From: Paenibacillus sp. J31TS4
GTDB taxonomy: Bacteria > Bacillota > Bacilli > Paenibacillales > NBRC-103111
Assembly (NCBI RefSeq): GCF_018403265.1
Contig: NZ_BOSI01000001.1
Location: forward strand, 558,001-622,000
Direction: 5' to 3'
Length of the DNA stretch: 64,000 nt
Of the stretch, positions 7,887-17,710 are shown one piece after another. The position numbers and the translations under genes were made by a program. Numbering within the stretch: position 1 is the stretch's first letter; the number at the start of each line of letters is the position of its first letter. Under the pieces are notes generated by a model. That model made no database searches and had not been told where the DNA came from. It saw only the letters and a program-made list of their open reading frames with translations.

Positions 7887-9068
7887 TTAAAAGACATCAG
7901 GGTACCATCCCTTTGCTTTGGCAAGTGCCTCTACATAAAAATAGTCGCCATAAATCAAAGAGACATTGACGTTGACTCCCTCAGGACAATGGCCGGTCCC
8001 TTCCCTCAGAATTCCCTGCTCGTCTTCCCTGCCGGAAGCGAGATTCGCGAAGCCGTCGGTCAGCGACAGCAAAATCCGGCTGGCGGCTTCGCGATAGAGG
8101 CGGTTCTGCGGATAGGGTACGAGCTTCGCCAGCTCCAGCAATCCCGAAGCTGCGCAGGCGGCAGCCGACGTGTCCTTCGGCTCGCCCGCCGGTTCCGGCA
8201 GCCGAAAATCCCACAGAGGTACGGAATCGTCGGGCAGACAGGCCAGGAAATGATGGGCGATCCGCTGGGAAGCCGCAAGGAACCGCTCGTCTCCGGTGTA
8301 CCGATACGTATTGGCGAATCCGTACAGCGCCCACGCCTGTCCCCGGCTCCACGCCGACCCAGGACCGAACCCCTGCCCGCCGATCTCCTCCAGGCATTCC
8401 CCGCTTGCCGGATCGAACCGCACGATGTGGCAGACGGAGCCATCCGGCCGCACGAAGTGCTGCAGAACCGTCTCGGCATGAGCCGTGGCGATCTGGGCGA
8501 AGCGCGGATCGGCGAGCTCGGCGGACGCCCAGTAGAGGAGGGAGAGATTCATGCAAGAATCGATAATGGCCCAGCCGGCCTTTTCTTGATTCCACGCTCG
8601 CAGGAAGCGGCCCGCCAGATTGAAACGGCCGGCCAAAAAGTTGGCCGCCGCAAGCCCTCTCCTCCGCCCCTCGCTGTCGCCCAGCAGCTTGTAGTGGAGT
8701 ACCGCAGTGGGAAGGAATTGGAACCCAACGTCGTGATGAAGATTGGAAGGCTGCACAAAGCATTGCTCCAGCCGTCCGTCCCAAGGAGCGGCGGCCTCCC
8801 GGTAGCTTTCTTTGCCGGTCAACCCATACATGAGCCACAGCATGCCGGGCCAAAAGCCGGAGGTCCACCAATCGTGTCTGCAATCGTCATACAGCCCGTT
8901 CTCCGTCCGGTGCGGAGAGCGGCTTCCTATTTGCTGAAGCATGCCCGACACTTTGCCGTCCAGCGCCTCCAGAAGCGCGGGCAGCCGGTGGACCAATTCT
9001 TCGCCTGCGTCCCTTCCGTGCCCGCTCCCGGTATCGGTCCCTGCTGAAACCTGTTGTCCCGCCGTCAT
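7887..9068 (-). CDS. Glycoside hydrolase family 88 (unsaturated glucuronyl/galacturonyl hydrolase)
   Basis: A 393-aa (alpha/alpha)6-barrel hydrolase of the GH88/GH105 group. Signature blocks are DDCRHDWWTSGFWPG near the N-terminus, WAIIDSCMNL with the second conserved Asp, and GSAWSRGQAWALYG. GH88 enzymes hydrate the 4,5-unsaturated uronic acid that polysaccharide lyases leave on oligosaccharides. That matches the heparinase II/III-type lyase 18 nt upstream. The ATG at 9068 sits 8 nt after GGAG; a GTG three codons earlier overlaps that site. No signal peptide, so it acts in the cytoplasm on imported oligosaccharides. Last gene of the operon. Confidence 0.88.
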   Translation of the reverse strand: MTAGQQVSAGTDTGSGHGRDAGEELVHRLPALLEALDGKVSGMLQQIGSRSPHRTENGLYDDCRHDWWTSGFWPGMLWLMYGLTGKESYREAAAPWDGRLEQCFVQPSNLHHDVGFQFLPTAVLHYKLLGDSEGRRRGLAAANFLAGRFNLAGRFLRAWNQEKAGWAIIDSCMNLSLLYWASAELADPRFAQIATAHAETVLQHFVRPDGSVCHIVRFDPASGECLEEIGGQGFGPGSAWSRGQAWALYGFANTYRYTGDERFLAASQRIAHHFLACLPDDSVPLWDFRLPEPAGEPKDTSAAACAASGLLELAKLVPYPQNRLYREAASRILLSLTDGFANLASGREDEQGILREGTGHCPEGVNVNVSLIYGDYFYVEALAKAKGWYPDVF

Positions 9069-9086
9069 TCCCTTCACTCCTTCCCT

Positions 9087-11483
9087 TTAATAGGCCTTCG
9101 GGATTTCGAACCGATGCGTCTCCCCGTCCGCCGTCAAGTAAAGATGGATGCCGTGGTCCTGGTCGTCCAGGAAGTGGGAGACGTACCGGTCCTCTTCTTT
9201 CTTCATCGGAACCAAGAGAGCCGCGATCCGGTGGCTTCGTGCACTGCGTGTCTCAGCCGTCAGATGCCAGTGAGCAGGCAGTCCCTCCACTTCGGAGGGG
9301 TCTACGTCCGGGAACCCCTCCTCCTGTCTAAGCGTCAGCTCCCCGGAGGAGCAGTAGACGAAACGAACGTCCATATCGGCTTGTTGTCCGACGACTCGGA
9401 CCCGCTGCTCCCCAAGACGCATCCGATACAGCGTATGGAGAAGCCACTGGACACTCCCTGCCTGTGTCAGATCCACTTGGTCGACGATGAGGATGCTGCT
9501 GTCGGCCACCATATAGATCTCCCGAACATAGCGGTCCAGATACGGAACTTCTTCCCGGTAGGCCGCCGTCGCGTCCATTTTAGCGAAACGGACCGCTCCG
9601 TGTATTCCTGCCTCGACGACCTTGCCCGAAGCCGCGATATTCCGAACCTTGTCGGTTTCCGCGTACTGCCCCTTGCCGTCGATCAGGATGGCGTTCTTGG
9701 ACCGCGTCTGCCTCCTCCACCGGCGATGCATGGTGCTGCCAAATGCGATATAATACCCGCTCTCGATCGCGAGCGGCTCGCCGTACGCATGAAGCAAGAA
9801 GGCGTTCTGGTCCCCATGGCTGTGGCTGAGCGACCCGTAAGGACTGCTTTTGGCCAGTAGGAAAATGTGCTCGGCGGGATCGTCCATCCGGTGATGCATG
9901 GCCACCCATCCGACATCCCGGAACCACTTGACGGGCTCGATCTCTTCCGGTGACACCGCCTGTACGGATGGATAATCGTGCCGGTACATCATATCGTCGA
10001 ACCGGAAATCCCACCATCCGTAATTGTAGAATTTGCTGTCGGCGTCCCGATCGGATTCGGCCGTCCGCTCGTAGTACCACTGATACAGGCCGCTGCCCGT
10101 CACGCCTGCGAATTGCCGGATATTAAAGCCGGTCTTGAGCGAGACGCCCTCTCCCAGGTTGGATTGGTCGCCGAAGCTCGCCCGGAGCGTGTCGGGTGGA
10201 TAGCAGTAGAGCGGGAAGTCTCCGGTTCTGCGGAAGAACGGCCGCTTATACAAATCCAGTCCGCTCCAGCTCTTGAGAAGATTCATCGCCTCCGTGACGA
10301 ACGCCATGCCCGTCGTCCAATACATCGGCCCTTCCGCCCAGCCGCCATCCCCGCCTCCCCACGGCGAGTAAAGCGTCCAGAACGAATCGACCGTGTAATC
10401 GAGCCACCGGCGGGCCTCCGGTACCTCCTCGAGCAGCGCGATGCAGCAGGGGGTAAGCACGGAGGAGAGGGACCGCACCGCGTGGCTGTCGTATGGAACC
10501 TGGTGGATTCTGGAGCGTTCGATGACATGATGCGCCACCTGCCGGGTTCTCCGCAGCAGCGAAGCCCTGACCCGGTCCCGTTCCTCCTGGGACAACTCGG
10601 CGTGGAGCCAGTCATAGCCCCAGGCGAGCGCGGCCGCTATGCGGAATGCCGCTTCATCGTTATAATCCCGGGATGTCGTTCCGTCCGGATCCCAGTCCGC
10701 CGCGTGGAGGAGCCAGCGCTTGGCCTGCCCCAGCAGTTCTTCGTCCTGGAGGACGACGGCGGCTATGCTCAAGTGCCGAATGGCATAGAGCGTCTCTTGG
10801 CAATCCATGTACATCTGTCTCCAAAGCTTGGCGACCCGGCGGTGCTCCGGATAGGGCGATGGCTCCGGGATGAGCGCGCGGCGTGTCCACGGAAGGACGG
10901 ATCCTTCGTAGAACGCTCTCCATCCGCTTCCCTCCGGGTCGGTCCGGACGCGCTCGCGGAATGCGTCCAGTTTCTCCCCCTGCAGCCATAGGCGGGGGTG
11001 GGAAAGCGATGCGCCCGCATACCGGCTCTCCGGTCCGGGCAGCGGCGTCTCGGGTAGGCCGCCCGGAACGACGAAGGTCCGGACGGTGCTCCACTCGGTC
11101 CGTCCGCCCGTCTCTCTCCCCTCCTCATCGGTCTCAAGAAGCGCGTAACGCCAATAATAACGGCCGGGGCTGAGCGGGCGCTCCGGCGTATACATCGGGT
11201 ACGCAAGCGGACCCGCCTCCAAGGTGTGCCCGGAGTCGAAGGTGCTGGTCTCCGACAGCTGCAGCATGTAACGGTCGAACTCCAGCTTCGCCGCCATCCA
11301 GGTGAACCGCGGCGGATTCTCCAGCAGGACGGTTTGCTCGTCCGGCTGATAGCGGACGGTTAGGGGGCCGCTGCGCGGCTCGAATAGCTTCCGCTGCGGC
11401 TCCCACTCCTTGCGGGGGCCGGCCACCTCTTTCAATAGCAAGTCCTCGTGTTCCCCCGCGAGCGGAATGCTCGGTTTCTTCAT
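9087..11483 (-). CDS. Heparinase II/III-family protein (DUF4962-type N-terminus), putative uronate-polysaccharide lyase
   Basis: A 798-aa protein with an N-terminal Ig/FN3-like beta domain (roughly residues 40-140, with NPPRFTW and YYWRYAL), a helical toroid (about 170-500) and a C-terminal heparinase II/III beta-sandwich with SHSHGDQNAFLLHAYGE. No signal peptide or anchor is visible, which points to cytoplasmic cleavage of imported acidic oligosaccharides. GGGAGG precedes the ATG. With GH88 downstream and an SDR upstream it forms the catabolic core of the operon. The substrate could be a glycosaminoglycan, alginate-like or other uronate polymer. Confidence 0.85.
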   Translation of the reverse strand: MKKPSIPLAGEHEDLLLKEVAGPRKEWEPQRKLFEPRSGPLTVRYQPDEQTVLLENPPRFTWMAAKLEFDRYMLQLSETSTFDSGHTLEAGPLAYPMYTPERPLSPGRYYWRYALLETDEEGRETGGRTEWSTVRTFVVPGGLPETPLPGPESRYAGASLSHPRLWLQGEKLDAFRERVRTDPEGSGWRAFYEGSVLPWTRRALIPEPSPYPEHRRVAKLWRQMYMDCQETLYAIRHLSIAAVVLQDEELLGQAKRWLLHAADWDPDGTTSRDYNDEAAFRIAAALAWGYDWLHAELSQEERDRVRASLLRRTRQVAHHVIERSRIHQVPYDSHAVRSLSSVLTPCCIALLEEVPEARRWLDYTVDSFWTLYSPWGGGDGGWAEGPMYWTTGMAFVTEAMNLLKSWSGLDLYKRPFFRRTGDFPLYCYPPDTLRASFGDQSNLGEGVSLKTGFNIRQFAGVTGSGLYQWYYERTAESDRDADSKFYNYGWWDFRFDDMMYRHDYPSVQAVSPEEIEPVKWFRDVGWVAMHHRMDDPAEHIFLLAKSSPYGSLSHSHGDQNAFLLHAYGEPLAIESGYYIAFGSTMHRRWRRQTRSKNAILIDGKGQYAETDKVRNIAASGKVVEAGIHGAVRFAKMDATAAYREEVPYLDRYVREIYMVADSSILIVDQVDLTQAGSVQWLLHTLYRMRLGEQRVRVVGQQADMDVRFVYCSSGELTLRQEEGFPDVDPSEVEGLPAHWHLTAETRSARSHRIAALLVPMKKEEDRYVSHFLDDQDHGIHLYLTADGETHRFEIPKAY

Positions 11484-11553
11484 GGCGCTTTCCTCCCTTT
11501 CGTCTGAAGGCGTGCTTGGTTAGGCTCAACTAGGCCCATCAAGCCTTCCTCTC

Positions 11554-12321
11554 CTACCGCATGAACATGCCGCCGTTCACTTCAATCGTCTCTCCGGTCA
11601 AATAGCCGGCCTGCGGGGACAAGAGATAGAGCACCGCCCCCGCGACATCCTCGGGCGTTCCCTCGCGTCCGAGCGGAATTCCTTTGACGGTAGCCTGGCG
11701 TGCTTCATCCGTCGTGAAGGTGGCATGAAACGCCGTCTGGCCAATGAAGCCGGGGGAGACGGCATTCACGGTCACGCCGTCTGCAGCGAGCTCCTTGGCG
11801 AGCCCTTTGGTGAATCCGATCACCGCCGCTTTGCTGGCGGCATACAAGGCTGCTCCCGGTCCTCCACCGTTGTGTGCGGCGACGGAGGTCATGTTAACGA
11901 TGCGTCCTCTGCCCGCCTCGCGCATGCCGGGGATGACTGCCTGCGAGACGAAGACGGCACTCTTCAGGTTCACGTCCAGAATGCGGGTATAGAGGTCCTC
12001 CGACAGCTCCGCGACCGGGCTCCGCCGGATCAGATGGCCGGCATTGTTCACAAGCAGGTCGACAGGCGCCCCGAACCGCCGGCGAATCGCCGTCAGCATC
12101 GCTTCGATTTGCTCCATGTCCGTCACATCCGCCTGGAACAGCTCGGCTTCGCCGCCCGCCTCGCGGATGGAGCGAACCACCTCCTGTCCCTGCTCCACGC
12201 TCGACAGGCAGTTCACGGCTACGCGCGCCCCGCTTTCGGCCAGCATCAGGGCAATCCCTCGCCCAATGCCGCCGCTCGAGCCTGTCACCAGAGCAAGACT
12301 TCCCGTCAGATCGATCTTCAT
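11554..12321 (-). CDS. SDR-family oxidoreductase, FabG/KduD-like
   Basis: A 255-aa classical SDR. The cofactor motif is TGSSGGIG near residue 14, then NNAGH, the catalytic Ser in NMTSVAAH and YAASK; it ends in VNGG. AGGAGG lies 7 nt before the ATG. It sits between the histidine kinase gene and the heparinase gene. By position it may act like KduD, reducing the diketo sugar formed from unsaturated uronic acid, but motifs alone cannot separate KduD from other FabG-like reductases. Confidence 0.85.
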   Translation of the reverse strand: MKIDLTGSLALVTGSSGGIGRGIALMLAESGARVAVNCLSSVEQGQEVVRSIREAGGEAELFQADVTDMEQIEAMLTAIRRRFGAPVDLLVNNAGHLIRRSPVAELSEDLYTRILDVNLKSAVFVSQAVIPGMREAGRGRIVNMTSVAAHNGGGPGAALYAASKAAVIGFTKGLAKELAADGVTVNAVSPGFIGQTAFHATFTTDEARQATVKGIPLGREGTPEDVAGAVLYLLSPQAGYLTGETIEVNGGMFMR

Positions 12322-12323
12322 CG

Positions 12324-14132
12324 CTAATCCTCCTTTTTTGGATCAGCCGGCTCGGCCGGCATGATCATGCAAATCGTCGTCCCCTTGCCGGGAGTGCTAT
12401 CAATGGACAAGCCGTAGTCCTCTCCGAACACCATCTGGATGCGGCGGTGAACGTTCAGCAGCCCGATGCCGCCGCGTTCTCTGCCGGTGTCGGCCGGAGT
12501 CTTGGCCAGGCGGTTCCTCCCAAGCCGCTCTCGCAGCTCTGCTAGTCTGTCGGGGGATATCCCTATCCCATTGTCCTCTACGAGAAGCAGGAGAAGCCCC
12601 CGCTCCTTGCGTGCATCAATGCGGATGCGATGCCCCTCCTCCAGCCCGTCCGGGAAGGCGTGCTGGAACACATTCTCTACAAGCGGCTGAAGCGTCAGCC
12701 GCACCATCTTCTCGAGAAGCAGCTCGGGAGGCACCGCGACCTCCAGCTCGAAGCCCCGCTGGATCCGGTGCTCCAGCACGAGCAGGTAATTGCGCACATG
12801 GTTAAGCTCGTTCGCAACCGTAATTTCCTCCAGATTCGTCTGCAGCGAATAGCGGAGCATAAAGGCGAGCGCCTCGACCATGGCGGTAATCTCTTCCGAA
12901 TCTTTCACGATCGCGTAGCAGTTGATCGTCTCCAGCGTGTTGTACAGAAAATGCGGATTGATCTGCAGCTGCAGCGCCTGGAACTCGGCTCTCTGCCGTT
13001 CGAGCTGCGTATTCTTCAGATCAAGAGCGGCCTTCTGGGAGGCCAGCTCCGCTTCGTAGACGCGCTCGATCATGCCGGACAGCCGGCTGACCATCAGGTT
13101 GTAGCTGTGCATGAGTCCGCCGAGCTCATCCTCCCGCTTCACGGGAGGCAAGTAGGTCCAGTTTCCTTTCTCCGTCTCGCGCATGCCCTCCATCAGCTGC
13201 CGGATCGGCCGGACGATTGAGCGTCCGAACCGGAGCGCGAGCCAGCTGGAGGCGGCCAGTGTCAGCAGGCCGACGAGCAGGGTGGTCCAGCCGATTGAGC
13301 GGATCGGGCTGCGGATGCGATCCGTCGGCAGCGAGGCGGCTACCGTCCAGCCGGAGAGCGATGAGGTGCTGCCCACATACATCCGTCTCTCCTTTTCCTC
13401 CGTACTGTTGAACTGCACGCTGGAAGCCGTAAGCAGCCGTTCCGCTACGGACGGGGGCAGCGCGGATGCGCGGTTCTCCGGCCGGTAGACATAGCGGCCA
13501 TCCGGATCGAGAATGAAAAAGGCGGATCGCTCGCCCAGATCCACATGCTGCCACAGCTTGGCAAGCTCAGACAGCTTCAGCTCGATCGCCAGCAGCCCGT
13601 TCGGCTCGTAAGAGGAAAAGCCGCGGATGCGGCGGGCAACCGTGATGACGTTCTTCTGTTCCTTCCTCACCGCCGTATTAAGGAAGACGACACCTCCGTT
13701 CTCCGGCGTCCGCCCCCACAGCTGCTCAAGCCTTCCCTCCAGCTCGATATCCTGATCCGCCACGGCCCGGCCGTGTTTGGCCAGTACATAGATCGTATTC
13801 AGCTGAGGGTACTGAATGGACAGCGGCCGGAACAGCGTTTTTTTGATCTGGTCGGAGTAATAGAAGTAGTCGTAGCTGTCGGCCGGATCCATGTCGAGGA
13901 AGTGCTTGACGTCCGAGCTGGACAAGATGGAAGCGCTGACATCTTCGTAAGGCTTCAAATAAAAGTCCGTCTGCGTCGACGCGTTCGCCACCGTCTGCGA
14001 GATGGAATCACCGATGAGCCGCTCGATCGAGAAGGACGACTGGATGTAGGAGACAGCTCCTACGCTGGACAGAGACAGGACGATCACGATAAGAAAATAG
14101 ACGAAGAGCTGCCGCGCCAGACTCTTTTTCAT
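12324..14132 (-). CDS. yesM: Membrane sensor histidine kinase, YesM family
   Basis: A 602-aa two-helix sensor kinase. TM1 spans about residues 8-28, an extracellular sensor of about 250 residues follows, and TM2 spans about 281-301. HAMP covers about 304-356. The His_kinase domain has INPHFLYNTLETIN, with the phospho-acceptor His near 394. The ATPase has N-box PLVENVFQHAF and G-box DNGIGIS. It overlaps the yesN-like stop by 4 nt. YesM/YesN pairs in Paenibacillus and Bacillus typically control the polysaccharide transport and lyase genes beside them. Confidence 0.93.
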   Translation of the reverse strand: MKKSLARQLFVYFLIVIVLSLSSVGAVSYIQSSFSIERLIGDSISQTVANASTQTDFYLKPYEDVSASILSSSDVKHFLDMDPADSYDYFYYSDQIKKTLFRPLSIQYPQLNTIYVLAKHGRAVADQDIELEGRLEQLWGRTPENGGVVFLNTAVRKEQKNVITVARRIRGFSSYEPNGLLAIELKLSELAKLWQHVDLGERSAFFILDPDGRYVYRPENRASALPPSVAERLLTASSVQFNSTEEKERRMYVGSTSSLSGWTVAASLPTDRIRSPIRSIGWTTLLVGLLTLAASSWLALRFGRSIVRPIRQLMEGMRETEKGNWTYLPPVKREDELGGLMHSYNLMVSRLSGMIERVYEAELASQKAALDLKNTQLERQRAEFQALQLQINPHFLYNTLETINCYAIVKDSEEITAMVEALAFMLRYSLQTNLEEITVANELNHVRNYLLVLEHRIQRGFELEVAVPPELLLEKMVRLTLQPLVENVFQHAFPDGLEEGHRIRIDARKERGLLLLLVEDNGIGISPDRLAELRERLGRNRLAKTPADTGRERGGIGLLNVHRRIQMVFGEDYGLSIDSTPGKGTTICMIMPAEPADPKKED

Positions 14133-15166
14133 CCTTCGATGCCCAGAGAGTGCCGATACTCGGACGGAGAAAGCCCCGTCAGCTTTTTGAAGATCTTGGT
14201 GAAATACGGATGATCCGCATACCCGACCTCATAAGAGATGTCTATGATCCGGATATGGGGCTGCTCGAGCAGCCGCTTGGCCTTCTCAATTCTCCGCCGG
14301 GTACGGAACTGGACAAAGGTCTCTCCGGTTCTCTGCTTGAACAGCTGGCTGAAATACGACGCATTCATGCCGAGGAACTCGGCGACTTCCTCCAGCGAGC
14401 TGTCGCTGGCCAAATGCGCTTCGACATGAAGCTTTGCTTCCTCGACCGGATCCTTGCCCTTCCTCCCCCGCTTGCTTCTCAGCTCGGCGAAAAGCCCGCG
14501 GATTGCACCGGCAAAGTCCTCGGTCAGCTCGGATGGCGTGGTGCCGGTCCGCATGCAGGTCCACTGTGGCTCAAATCGGTACACATCCCGGCTGTTCAGC
14601 TTGTCGGCTACCAGCATGGCGGCTTCCCGCAACAGGCCGTGCAGGCGGGCGTGATCTCCCTCTTGGGCCGTCACTTCCGACAGCCAATCGGCCAGAAGCG
14701 TCTCAAGCGCATCTGAGCGCAGACTCCAGATCGCATCCGCCGCCTGCTTCGCCCACTGGTCCAAGCTGAAAACCGGCACATAAGCTTCCGCCCGCTTGGG
14801 CGCCGCAGACAGGCGCCCGAGCGTATCGTGAACCGCCTTGCGGGTAACCGGCTTGAGCAGATAGTCCTTTACCCCATAGGTCAGACATTCGCGCGCATAC
14901 TCAAAGTCGCTGTAGCCCGACACAATTACGAGAGGAATGGCGCTTCCGCGCTCAGCAAGCGTCCTGCAGAGCCCCAGGCCATCGAGGCGGGGCATGCGGA
15001 TGTCCGTGAAGAGGACATCGGGCGGACGCCGGTCTATGCGTTCCAGCGCATCCGCTCCATTCTCCGCCGTCTCGACCTCTGCGGCTAGTCCCGGTGTCTC
15101 AGCAATCAGTTTGGCTAACCCCATTCGGATCATCGGTTCGTCGTCGACGACCAGCACTCGGAACAT
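14129..15166 (-). CDS. yesN: AraC-type response regulator, YesN family
   Basis: A 345-aa response regulator. The receiver domain starts VLVVDDEP, has phospho-acceptor Asp55 in FTDIRMPRLDG and a conserved Lys in DYLLKPV. A linker of about 120 residues leads to a C-terminal AraC/XylS double helix-turn-helix (about 245-340: FLGMNASYFSQLFKQRTG, then YEVGYADHPYFTKIFKK). It lies between the solute-binding lipoprotein and the cognate kinase, so the system is probably autoregulated along with its transporter. Confidence 0.93.
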   Translation of the reverse strand: MFRVLVVDDEPMIRMGLAKLIAETPGLAAEVETAENGADALERIDRRPPDVLFTDIRMPRLDGLGLCRTLAERGSAIPLVIVSGYSDFEYARECLTYGVKDYLLKPVTRKAVHDTLGRLSAAPKRAEAYVPVFSLDQWAKQAADAIWSLRSDALETLLADWLSEVTAQEGDHARLHGLLREAAMLVADKLNSRDVYRFEPQWTCMRTGTTPSELTEDFAGAIRGLFAELRSKRGRKGKDPVEEAKLHVEAHLASDSSLEEVAEFLGMNASYFSQLFKQRTGETFVQFRTRRRIEKAKRLLEQPHIRIIDISYEVGYADHPYFTKIFKKLTGLSPSEYRHSLGIEG

Positions 15167-15234
15167 CGGTCAGGTCTCCCTTCGCGGCGGCCAATCGGCT
15201 AACCGGGAGCGGATCGCCCACTCCCGGTACATAC

Positions 15235-16794
15235 TTATTTTCTTCTCGACATGGTGACGCCGTCTTTGTTCTTGAATTTGTCGGTCGCTTCCTTGATGAC
15301 GTCGGCGCCGCCCTTCGCCTTCCATTCCTCGATCGCCTTCGGCCAATCGCTGATCGGCTCCTTGCCGTAAACCATCTTGACCATATGCGTCAAGAGGATA
15401 GGCGGCGCCTGGTCGGAGATCGGGCTGATGTCCGGATTCTTTGTAAGCGTTTCCAATCTTGGCTCGAACGTTATCCCGTCGCGTCCTTCGTTTGCCAATA
15501 TTGTATCATAGACGCTCATTAGCTTCTTGCCTTCTTCGGTCAACTCTAGAGTGCCTTTGTTGTAAGTCGTATCCTGCACCATCCACAGGAACGCCTGGCG
15601 GTAACGCTCCTCATCCACTTCCTGTGGTGTTTTGGGCTGCTTGTAAGCGAGTTTGCCGCCCTCCATCGTATAGGTTTCGCCCTCGACGCCGAATGTAAAG
15701 AACTGCTCGGCCTCGTCGCTCACCATCCAGTCGAAGAACTTGATGATCCCTTCCGGATTCTTGACGGATTTGTTGATAAAGTAGCCCCGCGTAACCGAGC
15801 CGTATAAATAATGTCCGCCTTTGCCGTCGGGTCCCGTCGGAGACGCAATGATCTCGATCCGTCCGTCCGGCACGCTCGCTCTCAGCTGCTCCTGCCACTG
15901 CAGCATCTCGTTCGCGTTCATCGACCACATTCCCGCCTTGCCCGACAGAATCGTGTCCTTGAACTTCGTTGCGTTGATCGTGGCGAATTCCTTATGGATG
16001 AGGCCTTCGTCGTACATCGTCTTGTAGGTTTGCAAAGCTTTTTGCATATTCTCGCTGTCCATGAATTTGGGCTGAACGAGATCGCCGGCCTGCTCGAACA
16101 TCGACAGATACGGGAAGACATCATAGGCGCCGAAGAACGTATCGGCGTACTTGAAGTTCTCCCGTCCCATGTACGGGTTTTCCACGCCCAGCTTCTTGAA
16201 CGCCCGCAGCACGTTCAGGTATTCGTCGACTGTCTTGGGCACCGGAAGTCCTGTCTTCTCCAGCAGATCCGCCCGGATATAGGTGGCGCGGCGCGACGGA
16301 TTGGACAGCCACTCCGGAATTGCGTAGATTTTGCCCTTGTAGCTGACGTTGTCCCATGCGTCCTTCGGAATTTTCTTGAGCAGATTCTGGCCGTACTTCT
16401 GGAGAAGCTCATCGAGCGGCTGGAAGACGCCGGCCTGCACGGAGCCCGCCATCTCCTTGCCGTTGACGCCGCCGCTCGACTGGACGACGTCCGGAATATC
16501 GCCCGTCGCGAACATCTGGATCATTTTCTGCTCGTATTCCTTGTGCGGGACGAGCACGATGTCGAGATCGACATTCGTCTTCTCCTCCAGACGCTTCACC
16601 CATTTATCCTCGTTGATGTTCGGCGACTTCTCCACATGGTTGAACGCCAGCGTCCGCATCGAGATTGAGAATTTGGTTGTTTCCTGCTTCTTGCCGCCAT
16701 CCGCCTGCACCTGGGGCTCCTCGCCCTTGCCGCACCCGGCGAGCGCTCCGGCCGCGAGCAATCCGGACAGACCGGCCAATGCCCATTTTTTCAT
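15235..16794 (-). CDS. Extracellular solute-binding lipoprotein of a sugar ABC transporter
   Basis: 519 aa with a lipoprotein signal peptide; the lipobox LAGC places the lipidated Cys at about residue 21. The rest is a cluster 1 (LplA/YtcQ-like) sugar-binding protein with the typical late ATPase-free architecture. GAGGGG precedes the ATG. The open frame extends far upstream of 16794, but that extension is antisense-like and covers the permease gene. Third gene of the operon, after two permeases. No ATPase gene is present here, as is usual for this class, which shares an MsmX-type ATPase. Confidence 0.92.
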   Translation of the reverse strand: MKKWALAGLSGLLAAGALAGCGKGEEPQVQADGGKKQETTKFSISMRTLAFNHVEKSPNINEDKWVKRLEEKTNVDLDIVLVPHKEYEQKMIQMFATGDIPDVVQSSGGVNGKEMAGSVQAGVFQPLDELLQKYGQNLLKKIPKDAWDNVSYKGKIYAIPEWLSNPSRRATYIRADLLEKTGLPVPKTVDEYLNVLRAFKKLGVENPYMGRENFKYADTFFGAYDVFPYLSMFEQAGDLVQPKFMDSENMQKALQTYKTMYDEGLIHKEFATINATKFKDTILSGKAGMWSMNANEMLQWQEQLRASVPDGRIEIIASPTGPDGKGGHYLYGSVTRGYFINKSVKNPEGIIKFFDWMVSDEAEQFFTFGVEGETYTMEGGKLAYKQPKTPQEVDEERYRQAFLWMVQDTTYNKGTLELTEEGKKLMSVYDTILANEGRDGITFEPRLETLTKNPDISPISDQAPPILLTHMVKMVYGKEPISDWPKAIEEWKAKGGADVIKEATDKFKNKDGVTMSRRK

Positions 16795-16820
16795 CGTACC
16801 CCTCTTTTCTTTGCTCCCTG

Positions 16821-17699
16821 TCAGGATTTGATCGAACCAATCATCATGCCTTTGACAAAATGACGCTGAAGCAGCGGATACACCAAAATGATCGGCAGCG
16901 TAGCGACCATAATGACCGCCATCTTGATGCCTTCGGGCGAAGAATGCGCCAGCTCGCTGAACTGGGTGGCCGACGGATCGACCGCGATATCGTCGCTGAC
17001 GATCATCTGCCTCAGCTTGACCTGAAGCGGGTACAGATTCGGCTTGTTGATGTAATACAGCGCGGACATGAAAGTGTTCCAGTGACTGACTGCATAAAAG
17101 ATGCCGAGAGACGCCATAACGGGCTTCGAGAGAGGAAGCACAATGCTCGCGGCTATTCGCCACTCGCCGCATCCGTCGATGCGTCCGGCGTCGATCAGCT
17201 CGGCCGGCAGCTCCCGAAAGAAGGAGAGCATGACGAAGAAGTTGAAGGCGCTGATGGCGCCGGGCAGCATGAGCGCCCAGAGCGAATTCATGAGACCGAG
17301 CGATTTGATCAGAATGAAATTCGGGATCAGCGGCGCGCTGAAGATCATGGTCACCAGGACGAGCAGCACGACCAGATTCCGTCCCTTGTACTCCTGGCGC
17401 GAAACCGGGTAGGCAAGCATAGCTGTCGCGGCCAGATTCAAGAGAGTACCGAGAAGCGTAATATAGACGGTGATGCCGAACGATCGCCAGATGGACGCGT
17501 CGCTGAACACATACCTGTAATGAATGGTGGTCGCTTCCACCGGCCAGAAGACGACGCGGCCGGTCGTGATGGCGTTCGTCGAGCTGAACGATTGAGCGAT
17601 AACGTTCACGAACGGCAGGAACATGATCAGCGCAAGCGCCGTCAGGAAGATCAGGTTGACTACGGTGAAGAGGCTGTAGCCCCATCCGGAATTCCGCAT
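16821..17699 (-). CDS. Carbohydrate ABC transporter permease, LplC-like
   Basis: A 292-aa MalG/LplC-type permease with six predicted membrane helices. The EAA loop that contacts the ATPase is present near residues 185-205 (ELIDAGRIDGCGEWRI). It lies 11 nt downstream of the companion permease and 26 nt upstream of the binding lipoprotein gene. It forms half of the membrane channel for oligosaccharides that the heparinase-like and GH88 enzymes would process. Confidence 0.92.
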   Translation of the reverse strand: MRNSGWGYSLFTVVNLIFLTALALIMFLPFVNVIAQSFSSTNAITTGRVVFWPVEATTIHYRYVFSDASIWRSFGITVYITLLGTLLNLAATAMLAYPVSRQEYKGRNLVVLLVLVTMIFSAPLIPNFILIKSLGLMNSLWALMLPGAISAFNFFVMLSFFRELPAELIDAGRIDGCGEWRIAASIVLPLSKPVMASLGIFYAVSHWNTFMSALYYINKPNLYPLQVKLRQMIVSDDIAVDPSATQFSELAHSSPEGIKMAVIMVATLPIILVYPLLQRHFVKGMMIGSIKS

Positions 17700-17710
17700 G
17701 CTCTCTCCTC

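Noticed and set aside
16795-17685. N-terminal extension of the solute-binding protein frame
   Set aside because: It overlaps the LplC-like permease entirely and lacks coding character; the lipoprotein signal peptide at 16794 fixes the start.
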